Below, piece by piece: positions 24,962 to 35,600 of a stretch of DNA of 58,142 nt. A program made the translations under genes and the position numbers. Position 1 is the first letter of the stretch, and each line of letters starts with the position of its first letter. Origin of the DNA: an uncultured Clostridia bacterium (GTDB taxonomy: Bacteria; Bacillota; Clostridia; TANB77; CAG-508); the NCBI GenBank assembly GCA_946415375.1, contig CAMKSF010000008.1, positions 1 through 58,142 of the forward strand. The letters run 5' to 3'. The notes beneath the pieces were generated by a model. That model saw only the letters and a program-made list of their open reading frames with translations. It made no database searches and had not been told where the DNA came from.

Positions 24962-27103
24962 CTATTTTGTTTTAATATTTAAAACCTTACTCCATCCTGA
25001 ACAATATTTCTTTCCATTAACTGTTTTATATGTTCTTATTCTTACATAGTATTTCTTTTTAGCCTTTAATTTTTTTACTGTACTTGATGTTGTTTTGTTT
25101 TTCTTTATTTTTATTGTTTTCTTTCCACTTGTAAAAGCTTTATTTGTTGCATATTGTAATTCATATCCTGTTGTCTCTGTTTTTTGTGCTTTCCATGTTG
25201 CTTTAAATTGTTTACTTCCTTTTGTTAATTTACTTAATTTTGTTCCTTTTGGTACTATAGTTAATTTTGCTGTTTTATTTGGTATTGCATTATAATTTGT
25301 TGTATCTCCAGTAAATTTGGCTGTTACTTTATATTCTCCAATTTTCTTTTTACTATTATTTGTATATGTAACTTTTACTCCAGTTGGAAGTCCTGTTGCT
25401 TTAAGTGATTGATTCTTGCCATTATATGTAACAGTTTGATTTTCAAATTTTACTTTGCTCATGTCATATGTTGCTTTATTTATTTTAAATGTTAATTCTT
25501 TTGTTCCTTCATATTTTTCTTTAAATGTAATTATTGCTTTATATTCTCCTACATTTTTACATCCTGATGAATATGTAATTGTATAATTTGAAGAATCAAT
25601 TATATTTCCCTGTGTATCTTTTATTATAGCTGTTGGTTTTTGTTCTTTTCCGTTATATATATAACTTGTCTTTGAAAGAGCTATTGTTTGTGGATGATAT
25701 ATTGTAAATGTTTCTCCTCTACCTCCAACAACGTCTCCACATAATATACATGTGTTTTGGATTGATCTATTAATAATTCCATCTTCATTTAAAGTTGCTT
25801 TTTTAGTCACCGTATCTTCAATTATTTCATGTAAGTCATGTGAGTGAAATATTACCCTAATTAAATATCTTTCACTTGGATTAATAGGGATACTTATTTC
25901 TCCTCCACTCATTAAGGTTTCCATATCTATATTTTCATTTATTTGATCCATATCTGCTTCGCCATGTACTTCTCCAGAATGTAATTGATATAATCCAAAA
26001 AATTCTGGTTTAGAAGTTATATCTGTTGCTAATTTGATATATAAAGTATCTGAAGTCATATCTAATCTATAATTTTGTTCTTGTGTTACTTCAATATTTG
26101 CTGTCCCATCAAATCCATAAAACATCTTTGACTCTAGTGACATGTTCTCTATAACAATATTAAGATCTGATAAGCTTGAATAATCTATATCTGGATGTCC
26201 ACCTGGATTTCCCGAATCACCTTGTCCTTGTTTATATTCTATACTAAAATGAAGACCCCCACTTGGTAAATTAAGTCCTTCAAAATTCGCATTAAGCCCG
26301 TTTACACTTAAATCTCCTCTGTAACCATTTACTCCTCTTACCGCAACACACATTTTATCATTATCATAGTTTTCACTTAACGTAAATGAAACATTATTCA
26401 AATCATCCCATGGGAATTCTAACATATTATTAGAAATATTTGCACCTGTAACTGTTGCTGTTACTGTTGTAATTTCATCTAATACAAATGACACAACATT
26501 TCCTGAAATAGTAGCATTATCGAAAACAATTGACATTGTTTCCTCATTATTGCCACCCCCCGGATTATTTGGGTCTCCTGGATTTCCTGGGTCACCTTGG
26601 TTATTATATGCTTTTCTTATATAAACATTAAGACAATCATTTTCTGGTTGATCAGTTGCAGCTAAAAGCTCAGCTAATGATTTAACAGAGTATCCTTGAC
26701 TTAATTCAACTCCATGTCCTCCTACTTCAAGTAAAATGTCATTTTCTGATGCATTTTGATTTATTGCATCTACTCTAAAATACATATTTGCATAATCTAT
26801 TAAGTTACTTGAAATATAGTCGTTATCTGGTGCATCTCTATATACAATATCTTTTACATCTTCCACTCTTGGCTCTATACTCTGTACTTCTCTTACAGAT
26901 ATTTCATATTGTACTTCATTCATTGTAAATATTAAAGCTTTTCCATCTTGTTTTAAAGAAAGTGTTCCATCACTTTCGTTAGCAGTAAATACTGTTGATA
27001 TCTTATTTGGGCTAGCATAAACAATACTATTAAGTATTGGTAAGCAATTACTAATTATTATTGCAAAAGCTATAAATATTGCAATTATTTTTGTTCTTTT
27101 CAT
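24962..27103 (-). CDS. Secreted surface protein with Ig-like/FN3 C-terminal module
   Basis: 713 residues; signal peptide to about residue 30 (NSIVYASPN). The N-terminal region has a Pro/Gly/Asn-rich linker (GDPGNPGDPNNPGGGNNEE) and beta-rich stretches of unknown family. Then come two MBG/Ig-like repeats (YIYNGKEQKPTAIIKD; VTYNGKNQSLKATGLPTGV) and the C-terminal FN3 module (TKLSKLTKGSKQFKATWK; KYYVRIRTYK). There is no LPXTG or other sorting signal, so attachment to the cell is unclear. Probably an adhesin or structural surface protein. Confidence 0.8.
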   Translation of the reverse strand: MKRTKIIAIFIAFAIIISNCLPILNSIVYASPNKISTVFTANESDGTLSLKQDGKALIFTMNEVQYEISVREVQSIEPRVEDVKDIVYRDAPDNDYISSNLIDYANMYFRVDAINQNASENDILLEVGGHGVELSQGYSVKSLAELLAATDQPENDCLNVYIRKAYNNQGDPGNPGDPNNPGGGNNEETMSIVFDNATISGNVVSFVLDEITTVTATVTGANISNNMLEFPWDDLNNVSFTLSENYDNDKMCVAVRGVNGYRGDLSVNGLNANFEGLNLPSGGLHFSIEYKQGQGDSGNPGGHPDIDYSSLSDLNIVIENMSLESKMFYGFDGTANIEVTQEQNYRLDMTSDTLYIKLATDITSKPEFFGLYQLHSGEVHGEADMDQINENIDMETLMSGGEISIPINPSERYLIRVIFHSHDLHEIIEDTVTKKATLNEDGIINRSIQNTCILCGDVVGGRGETFTIYHPQTIALSKTSYIYNGKEQKPTAIIKDTQGNIIDSSNYTITYSSGCKNVGEYKAIITFKEKYEGTKELTFKINKATYDMSKVKFENQTVTYNGKNQSLKATGLPTGVKVTYTNNSKKKIGEYKVTAKFTGDTTNYNAIPNKTAKLTIVPKGTKLSKLTKGSKQFKATWKAQKTETTGYELQYATNKAFTSGKKTIKIKKNKTTSSTVKKLKAKKKYYVRIRTYKTVNGKKYCSGWSKVLNIKTK

Positions 27104-27137
27104 TTCTTTACTCCTTTTATCTTATTCATTTTTATAT

Positions 27138-27169
27138 AATAACTCTGAAGAAAATTCTTCAGAGTTATT
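27138..27169 (-). terminator. Hairpin after the 27173-28975 gene
   Basis: AATAACTCTGAAGAA (27138-27152) and TTCTTCAGAGTTATT (27155-27169) form a 15-bp inverted repeat between two surface-protein genes on the minus strand. Confidence 0.7.
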
Positions 27170-27172
27170 GTT

Positions 27173-28975
27173 TTATTTCTTAGTAGTTATATTTTTAACT
27201 TTACTCCATCCAGAACAAATTTTCTTTCCACTTACTGTTTTATATGTTCTTATTCTTACATAATATTTCTTTTTAGCTTTTAATTTTTTTACTGTTTCTG
27301 ATGTTGTTTTGTTTTTCTTTATATTTACTGTTTTCTTTCCACTTGAGAAGTCACTATTTTTAGCATATTGTAATTCATATCCTGTTGTTTGTGTTTTTTG
27401 TGCCTTCCATGTTGCTTTAAATTGCTTCTTTCCTGCTGTTAACTTACTTAATGATGTTCCCTTTGGTTTAATTGTAAATTCCAAATCCTTTGAACCTGTA
27501 TAATTTCCTTTTAAAGTTACTTTAACTTTGTATATTCCTACATTTTTTCTTCCACTTGGATAAGAAACTGTATAATCAGTTCCATTCTTAAGTACTTTTC
27601 CCTTACTATCTTTAACTGTAACTGTTGGCTTTTTAGCTTTTCCATCATATGTATATGATGTTTTATCTAATTTAACATTTGATACTTTTGCAATTGCTTC
27701 TGTTTTTGTTGCATCTTTTGAAGTACAAGTATATGTTTTTACTCCATCTGCTGTAAATGTTGCTTTTTTTGTAACTTTTCCACCATCAAATGTATGTGTA
27801 TGTACTTTTCCTGGTTTATAGTTAAATGAAGAACCTTTTAAAGTATATATATAAAATCCTTCTTCATATACTGTTTCAATAACCTGTGTTAGGCTATCTA
27901 CTGAAACTGTATTATTATCTGTAAAGATATATGCTTCAGAGTTTGAATTATTTGTTCCTATATTTTTTACTTCTTTTATTACTTCCTGTGTATCGTCATT
28001 ATGTACATATATAGTTTCATATACAGCATATTGTTTGTTATTGCTATCAACATATACATTATATTCATCATAATAAGCATAAGCATCTATAGTTTCATCT
28101 GGTACTAAAGTATAACCAGAACTATCAAATTCTGAGTATTTGATAAATGTATATTCATCTAATGTTGTTGATATATAGAAATCTAAATCAGCATCGTAAG
28201 CAAGTTTATATATATAGTATCCATCTACCCATCCTTCTCCATCAATATACTTGTCACGATGTGCACGTCCATAAATTCCTGTTGTATCTGTTGGGTGCTT
28301 AACTCTTTCTAATTCACTATGATATTTTATATCATATCCTTTTATTGTTTTTGGTTGTTCATAATTGAATACCTCTTTTGTAATATTTGCTGTTTGCCCA
28401 TTTGCAAATACAATAGCATTAGCCGTAGTATTAATTGTTGTTTGATTTATTACCGCTACATCTCCTTTTGCATAAAGATTTAATGTTGCTTCTTCTCCTA
28501 CTTTAAGTGCTGCTGCTGCTGATTCTGCATTTAATTTAATTGCTTCATCATATAATTTATCTGGGTTAACTGTTAAAGTTCCATCTCCTGTAAATGTTAG
28601 AGTTCCTCCCCAACCCCAACCCCAAATAACTATGTGACCTATTTTGTTATTACCAACTAGTTTTATTTTAAAATCGTCTCCCATTGCGTTAACTGATAGT
28701 AACATATCTGTATTTAAATTTGTAAATGTTAATGTATTGCTTGTTTTGTCATAAGATGCTCCTTGCATTTCGTTTTTTACTGTGCCTTGTGAATAAGAAT
28801 ACTTATATATTCCATCCTCTTTATTTTCATAGAACATTATAAATGCAGCATCCCAATATTCTCCTCCCCCCATATCCATAGGTGGTACTGGTCCATTATT
28901 TGCAGCAAATACATTTACCCCCATCAAAGCGATAAAAAGTATTATTACTAAAATACTTGATAAAAATTTTTTCAT
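27173..28975 (-). CDS. Secreted surface protein with Ig-like/FN3 C-terminal module
   Basis: 600 residues; signal peptide ending near GVNVFAANN. The N-terminal region resembles the carbohydrate-rich extracellular proteins of Clostridia (an LTFTGDGTLTV stretch, then repeated beta segments), but no family is assigned. A short THTFDGGKVTKKATFTADG segment precedes the shared module: YTYDGKAKKPTVTVKD, DYTVSY, IKPKGTSLSKLTAGKKQF and KYYVRIRTYK. RBS AAAGGGG. Co-directional with its neighbours, probably one of a set of related surface proteins. Confidence 0.8.
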   Translation of the reverse strand: MKKFLSSILVIILFIALMGVNVFAANNGPVPPMDMGGGEYWDAAFIMFYENKEDGIYKYSYSQGTVKNEMQGASYDKTSNTLTFTNLNTDMLLSVNAMGDDFKIKLVGNNKIGHIVIWGWGWGGTLTFTGDGTLTVNPDKLYDEAIKLNAESAAAALKVGEEATLNLYAKGDVAVINQTTINTTANAIVFANGQTANITKEVFNYEQPKTIKGYDIKYHSELERVKHPTDTTGIYGRAHRDKYIDGEGWVDGYYIYKLAYDADLDFYISTTLDEYTFIKYSEFDSSGYTLVPDETIDAYAYYDEYNVYVDSNNKQYAVYETIYVHNDDTQEVIKEVKNIGTNNSNSEAYIFTDNNTVSVDSLTQVIETVYEEGFYIYTLKGSSFNYKPGKVHTHTFDGGKVTKKATFTADGVKTYTCTSKDATKTEAIAKVSNVKLDKTSYTYDGKAKKPTVTVKDSKGKVLKNGTDYTVSYPSGRKNVGIYKVKVTLKGNYTGSKDLEFTIKPKGTSLSKLTAGKKQFKATWKAQKTQTTGYELQYAKNSDFSSGKKTVNIKKNKTTSETVKKLKAKKKYYVRIRTYKTVSGKKICSGWSKVKNITTKK

Positions 28976-29048
28976 TTAAAATTCCCCTTTCGTTTTAAAA
29001 AAATTCATAAAAATATTTTATCATATTGATATTTCTATATCTCATTAA

Positions 29049-29092
29049 TTACCAAAGTGTCATTTGACATTTTTGGTAATTGTTAGTATAAT
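29049..29092 (+). promoter_or_regulatory. Promoter of the HTH gene with overlapping palindrome
   Basis: TTGACA (29064-29069), 17 nt, TATAAT (29087-29092): a consensus promoter. The -35 lies inside an interrupted inverted repeat TTACCAAAGTGTCA/TGACATTTTTGGTAA (29049-29079). This is a good candidate operator for the regulator encoded just downstream. Confidence 0.8.
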
Positions 29093-29122
29093 ATGTCACA
29101 AATATATGAAAAAGGTGATTTT

Positions 29123-30496
29123 ATGAATTTTTCAGAAATACTAAATAATTATTTAAATATTTTAAATTGCTCTGCGCAAGATTTAGCAAATAGTTCTAAT
29201 CTTTCTCCTACTCTTGTTAGTAGATATTTGAATAATAAAAGAACTCCAAGACAAAAAAGTGAATATTTGAATAAACTAGTTGATGGAATATATAACTTAT
29301 CTTTAAAAAACAATTTAAATCTAAATAGAGAAGAAATATTAGAAGCACTAAATAGAAGTATTATTGTTGAAAGTATTGATTTTGATGATTTTGTAGATAA
29401 CTTTAATTGTTTAATTGTTGAATTAAAAATCAATATTTCAGATATAGCAAATTATGTTGGATATGACACTTCTTTTATTTCAAAAGTAAGAAACAAAAAA
29501 AGAAAGCCATCTGATTTAAATGATTTCTCACAAAAAATAGTTGACTTTATTGAAGAAAAATATAACACAAATGAGTCTATTGAGATAATTTCAAGTATTA
29601 CTAATTGCACTTCAAAAGACTTGAATAAAAACTTTAAAGCAGTTTTATATAAATGGTTAGTATCTCATCAAGAAAATCATTCTGAAATAATAAAAACATT
29701 TTTACAAAGGCTAGATACTTTTGATTTAAATGACTATACTGGTATAGACTTTAAAAAAGTTAAAGTTCCAACAAGCCCTATAATATTAAAAAATAGTAAA
29801 GTTTTTTTTGGTACTGAAGGTAGAAAAAAAGCTGAAGCTGACTTTTTAAAAACCACTTTACTATCAAAATCAAAAGAACCCATATTTTTTTACAGTAATC
29901 TCCCTATTGCAAAAGCAGCACAAGATGAAACTTTTAAAAACAAATGGATGTTAGCTATAACAATGGTTTTGAAAAAAGGATTACATTTAAATATGATTCA
30001 TGATATTGATAGACCCTTAAATGAAATGCTTTTAGGTCTAGAAAGCTGGATTCCAATTTACATGACAGGAAGTATATCTCCATATTATTTTAAAGATCCT
30101 CCATCAAACATGTTTTATGAATCATTATATCTATCAGGTTCAATTTGTGTATCCGGAAATTGTTTAAAAAATAATGATGAGAATAGTAAATTTTATTTAA
30201 CCACTAAAACAGATGAATTAAATTTTTATAAAGAAAAAGCTAAAAATATGCTTTCACATGCAAAACCATTGATGACAATATTTAAAGAAAAAGATAAATC
30301 AGAATTTGATGAATTTATAAAAATAGAAAAGAAATCTAATATAAAAAAAATAGAAAATAATTCTTTTAAAAATATTGACTTTTATGTATTTAAAAATAAA
30401 TGGATTTCAATTAATAAAAAAACTTCTCCTGAAATGCATTTTGTAATTTATAATCAAAAATTAAGAGGAGCAATTGAGGCATTTTTAACAAAATAG
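29123..30496 (+). CDS. Transcriptional regulator with two XRE-type HTH domains
   Basis: 457 residues. The first HTH spans about residues 1-60 (SAQDLANSSNLSPTLVSRYL), with a second one around 110-150 (NISDIANYVGYDTSFISKVR). The C-terminal 300 residues are of unknown family, with no membrane segment. ATG at 29123 is preferred (AAAGGTGA upstream). It is the only plus-strand gene of normal size in the surface-protein array, so it may control that array and itself through the palindrome at its promoter. This is inference. Confidence 0.8.
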   Translation: MNFSEILNNYLNILNCSAQDLANSSNLSPTLVSRYLNNKRTPRQKSEYLNKLVDGIYNLSLKNNLNLNREEILEALNRSIIVESIDFDDFVDNFNCLIVELKINISDIANYVGYDTSFISKVRNKKRKPSDLNDFSQKIVDFIEEKYNTNESIEIISSITNCTSKDLNKNFKAVLYKWLVSHQENHSEIIKTFLQRLDTFDLNDYTGIDFKKVKVPTSPIILKNSKVFFGTEGRKKAEADFLKTTLLSKSKEPIFFYSNLPIAKAAQDETFKNKWMLAITMVLKKGLHLNMIHDIDRPLNEMLLGLESWIPIYMTGSISPYYFKDPPSNMFYESLYLSGSICVSGNCLKNNDENSKFYLTTKTDELNFYKEKAKNMLSHAKPLMTIFKEKDKSEFDEFIKIEKKSNIKKIENNSFKNIDFYVFKNKWISINKKTSPEMHFVIYNQKLRGAIEAFLTK

Positions 30497-30553
30497 AAAA
30501 GGGGACGGTTCTCTTTTCCCAAAAAAATTGGAAAAGAGAACCGTCCCCTTTTC
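30496..30553. repeat. Long perfect hairpin, REP/MITE-like, between convergent genes
   Basis: A 24-bp perfect inverted repeat (arms 30496-30519 and 30530-30553; core GGGGACGGTTCTC/GAGAACCGTCCCC) with a 10-nt loop. It starts on the last base of the HTH stop codon. GGGGACGGTTCT-type palindromes are, to my knowledge, a frequent repeat family in Clostridia. Here it also sits as a convergent terminator. Confidence 0.8.
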
Positions 30554-30562
30554 CATTATTTT

Positions 30563-32430
30563 TTATTTCTTTGTTGTAACTTTTTTAGATGAACTCCATT
30601 TTGAATATATTTTCTTTCCGTTTACACTCTTATATGTTCTTATTCTAACATAGTATTTTTTCTTTCCTTTTAATTTCTTAACTGTTGTTGATGTAGTTTT
30701 ATTCTTTTTAATTTTAACTTTTTTGCTTCCGCTATTGAAGCTCTTGTCTGTTGAATATTGTAATTCATATCCTGAAGTTTGCTTTGTTTGTTTTTTCCAT
30801 GTTGCTTTAAATTGTTTTTTACCTGCTGTTAATTTATTTAAACTTGTTCCTTTTGGTGCTATTGTCATTTTTGCAGTTTTATTTGGTATTGGATTATAAT
30901 TCTTTGTATCTGCTAAAGTAAATATTGCTGTAACTTTATATTCTCCAATATCTTTTTTCTTGTTATTTTTATATGAAACTGTAACTCCTGCTGGTAATCC
31001 TGTTACTTGTATTTTTTGTTTTTTACCATTATATGTAAGCTTTTTGTCTTCAAATTTAACTTTGCTCATATCAAAGTTTGCTTTTACTATCTTATATGAT
31101 AAAACTTTTTCACTTCCGGTATAAGTACCTTTGAATTTAATTGTTGCTTTATATTCTCCTACATCTTTGCTTTCAGAAGAATAATTAACAGTATATGCAA
31201 ATGTATTGATTATTTTTCCTTGACTATCTTTTACAATAGAAGTTGGTTTTTGAACTTTTCCATTATATGTAAATGATGTTTTATTAAGTTCTGTTGAAGC
31301 TGGATTTCCATATACACATATTTCTTTCAATGTTTCATTATATTGAGTTGCAGAATTCTTTACTATAGAGCTATCTGTTATATAACATCCACTTGGAATA
31401 ATATCAGATAATATTTTAGTACTACTAAATCCAATTGCGCCTCTATTATCAGATGCATCTGCTGTATTACATTTAAAATATCCACCCTTTATTGTAAGTG
31501 TGCTATCTACTGTTGATGTAAGAGCATTTTCTTTTCCTTCAAATGTTCCACTATTAATAGTTACACTTCCACCCTCATTACGAACTGCAAGTGTATTAGT
31601 AGCTTTAAATGTTCCATCATTTATTTCCAAAATACCATCTTCAGTTTTAATTAAATAGTTGTATCTTGTTTCGCTTTCGTTTTTTGTTGTTGCAGGTCCT
31701 CCATATGAGTATGTTCCACCATCTATTGTAGCTTTAGCTGAATCAGATTTTACCACTAAAAAATATCCTGTTTCAGTTGAAGAATTATAATTACAATTTT
31801 TTAATGTTACTTCACTATATCCATATACCTGAATTACATAATTAAAAGCTGCATTTCCAACATTAAATGTTACATTTTCTAAATTATAATTTGCATGTTG
31901 TTGCGTTCCAATTATATTACTATTTGAAGTAATTATTAAATTTTTCAAATTTGTTGTATTAGTACCACTATTAGCAAATATTGCGTCTTCACCGGATGCC
32001 CCTATAATATTTACATTTTCTACTGTCAAAGTTGATGAACTTAGTGCAAAAACACTGTCTATATTTGTTTTTATATAACTTTTTCCACTCTTTGTAGAAT
32101 CAACAATTTTTAGTTGCCTAAAGTATTTGCCCAAATTGCGGCTACTCCAGGCTTTGATGCAAATTCAAATTCTAAAGCATATCCATTTAAATCTATTGTT
32201 AATGGTTTTTTCTCTGAATCATAAATATATAAATCCTCGGTTGACTTAACATTATTTTGCAATGTTACTGTTGTTCCATCAACTTTTACTTTTCCTCCAA
32301 ATTCATTCATCCATTTTGCTAAGTCTAATTCATCTGTAATTGTAGTTGGTGCAGCTGCATTTACTTGACTACATACAAGTACTATAAGTAAGAAAACTAT
32401 AGATGCTAATAAAACTTTTAATTTTTTCAT
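30563..32430 (-). pseudogene. Secreted beta-helix surface protein, broken by a one-base frameshift
   Basis: The 5' part (from ATG 32430) has a signal peptide (LLIVLVCSQVNAAAP) and ends GVAAIWANTLGN at a TAA (32110-32112). The 3' part continues with LKIVDSTKSGKS in another frame. Adding one base near 32107-32112 restores a single protein of about 622 residues. The body has right-handed beta-helix-like repeats (VTLKNCNYN, LEINDGTF, VTINSGTFEG). Two MBG/Ig-like repeats and the shared FN3 C-terminal module follow. Either decay, phase variation or a sequencing error. Confidence 0.85.
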
Positions 32431-32451
32431 TTTATTCTCCTTTCTTTTTTT

Positions 32452-32481
32452 AGGACATATTGTTGCCTGTCCTATGGCAAT
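32452..32481 (-). promoter_or_regulatory. H-type pseudoknot candidate in the leader of the 30563-32430 gene
   Basis: On the minus strand, ATTGCC, AT, AGGACA, GGCAACAATA and TGTCCT follow each other. TTGCC pairs with GGCAA and AGGACA with TGTCCT, interleaved as an H-type pseudoknot. An A-rich tail (A7-GAAAGGAG) with the ribosome site follows directly. A promoter (TTGAAA, 17 nt, TATAGT on the minus strand) lies just upstream. A second copy with compensatory changes is at 36189-36218. Confidence 0.6.
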
Positions 32482-32572
32482 TTTTAATTATTGTTTTAAC
32501 TATATCATACTTTTTTATATTTTTCAATCTTTTTTTAATTATATAAAAAAGCGTTAAATCAATATAGTTATA

Positions 32573-32598
32573 AAGGATTGACTAGTTAGTCAATCCTT
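32573..32598 (-). terminator. Hairpin after the 32606-36169 gene
   Basis: AAGGATTGACTA (32573-32584) and TAGTCAATCCTT (32587-32598) form a perfect 12-bp inverted repeat directly after the stop codon of the minus-strand gene. The T tail is weak. Confidence 0.55.
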
Positions 32599-32605
32599 GT
32601 AACTA

Positions 32606-35600
32606 TTATTTTACTTTAATATTTTTTACTTTACTCCATTCAGAACAATATTTCTTTCCATTAACTGTTTTAAATGTTCTTATTCTTACATAATATTTCT
32701 TTTTAGATTTTAGTTTCTTCACTGTTTCTGATGTGGTTTTATTTTTTGTAATTTTTACTTTTTTGCTTCCACTATTGAAACTCTTATCTGTTGAATATTG
32801 TAATTCATATCCTGAAGTTTGAGTTTTTTGTGCTTTCCATGTTGCTTTAAATTGTTTCTTTCCAGCTGAAAGTTTCTTTAAAGATGTTCCTTTTGGATTT
32901 ATTTTAAATGTTTTTGTAATTATTCCGCCATAATTTCCTTTTCCTGTAATTGTAATTGTTGCTGTTCCAATTTTTTTGTTTGATTTATATGCAACTGTAT
33001 AATCTATTCCTTCTTTTAATCCTATACTTCCATCTTTTATAGTTATTGATTGTTTTAAACTTTTTCCTGTATATGTTTTGTCTTTTATTCCAGAAACAAT
33101 TGTATTAGCTATATTTTTCATAGCAATTGTTAATGTAGCTGTTCTATTTGGAATTACATTATAGTGTTCATAGTCTCCCTTAAAACTTACTGTTATTTGG
33201 TATGTTCCTACATTAGTTTTTCCATTATTTGTATAAGTTGCAGTTACACCTTTTGGTAATCCTGTTGCAACAATACTATGTGTTTTTCCATCATATGCAA
33301 AAGACATATTACTGAATTTAATTTTGCTTAAATCATAATCTGCTTTATTTACAATTAATTTATAGCTAACTTCACTTTGTTTATATAAATCGGTTTCACT
33401 AGCAGTAGCTGTAATATTTGCTTCTCCTACTCCAACAATAGTTACTTCACCAGTTTTGCTACTTACTGTAGCAACATTTGTATTAGAAGATGTATAAGTT
33501 ATTTCTCCATCTCCAACATTATGTATTGGTGCAATTTTAAATTTTGCATCATTATATTTTTTAGTTACAGTAGCTTCTGCAAAGCTTAATTCTTGATTCA
33601 TTTTTTCTATAATGTCAACTTGTTTTTCTACTGTTCCACTGTAGTTTCCTTTACCTTCAACAGTTACAGTAATTTTGCTTCCAATTTCACCATTTTGTCC
33701 TGCATATGATACAGTATAATCAGTATCTTTTACTAATGCCTTTTCATTAACACTTACCTTAACACTTGGAGTTAATTCTTCTCCTGTGTATCCAATACGG
33801 TCTGTTACTTCTACATCTGCTTCTTGTAATTCTTTTGCTGTTATATTAAATGTTTTTTCTATATCTGCAAAAGTATAATTACTTGTTGATACAGATTTTA
33901 CTGTAATTGTTCCTTGGCCTTTGTTTATATTTTCTCCATATTCTACTGTATAATCTTTATCTTTAACTAGTGTGGTTTCTACACCATCTGTAAATTTTAC
34001 TGTTATTTCAGGTTCAAATGCATTTCCAGTATATGTATAAGAATCTTCATATCCACTAACTTCTGGGTTAACTTCTTTTCTTAAAATTTCAAATTCTTTT
34101 GTTGCAGTTCCTCCAAAGTATAAGTCGGTCTCTCCAACTGTATATTTTACAATATATTTTCCAGCTTCTGTTGGTACAGTTTCAGAAAATACTGGTTCTA
34201 CACTAGAACCTGCTTCTGTTTTTTGTGCATATTCAAATGTTTCCGTACCATTGCCAATGTTTCCTTCTCTAACAGGTTCAACTGGTGATGCTCCATAAGT
34301 CCAGTTAGATATATCTACTGATAATTCTGGGTGTGCTTTAGTTACTGTAAATTCAACCTGTGCTCTATATTCGTCCTCATCCACAGTTATAATTTGAATT
34401 TGAGTTTTGTATACTCCAGGAGTAATCTTAGTTCCCGGTTCAATTTCAGTATTAGGTCGAATTGAAAAAGTTCCATTTTCTTTTCCAGGCAAAATTTCTA
34501 TTGGTTCATCTATGTTTAACCTTGAATCATTGACAAAGAAATTACTATCATCTCTTAATAATGATATATCGCGTATCCTTATGGTATCATCACTAATATT
34601 TTTTATTCTTATATATGATACTTTGTCAGCATCATCGTTAAAACCATATTCTCTTGTTTCCAAAACTACCTTTTCAATTTTTAGACCTATCTTAGGCATA
34701 ACAATTAGTGTACAATCTCCTCTATATGCCTCTCCACACGTTGTGTTATTAGGTTGATCAATAAGTTCATTATTATAGTTTATATACACTAATTTAGAGT
34801 TATTTCCTAGTATTGTAGAAATTGGTTCATCTGAAAGCTTCTCATATTCTAGTTTTATCAAACTATCATCAATATATCCATTCAGGTTTCTTATTGTTAT
34901 TCTGTTTATAGTTATTTTAGATTCGTTTTCATTATCAAATTTAAATAGAGAGTTTCCAATCAAATAGAATCCATTATTTATAGTTAAATAAAATTTTTTT
35001 TCATCTTCAAATACCCAATCCACAGATGTCTCTATTGATAATCCATTTACTGTCATATTAACCCTATCATTAGTAAAGTTCCAAGGTTTGAAAATAGGTC
35101 CACTTGATGAATTTCCATTATCCGAATAAATTGTGCCACACATCGATTCATCATTGTTAACAACAAAATCATGGTTTGTATAGTAATTTATATTTATTAC
35201 TGCATCCTCTTCAAGTGTTAACTGGTTTCCATTCAAATCTATTATTTTTTCATTTCCATTTATTACTATATTTAAGTTCTCTGATGTAGTAATACTATCA
35301 TTCAACACTACTGTTTTTACCTCAGGAGCCTGTACAGCATCATTTAATTGTTCAATAGTTTCTACATATAAGGGGTCATCATATAAAACCTTATCTTTTA
35401 TGACAATTCCCGTTTCACTTTCACATACACAACTAATTAACCCTAAAGGCATTCTTGGGTTGTCTGTATATTTTCTAATACCATCTACCCAAATATCACT
35501 ATTTTCACTAATTACCTCTGATATTTCTATTGCATCATTTGTAATAATAAAGTTTCCATTTTTTAGTTCACTTTTCGTTACCATTTGATTTATTGTCAAC

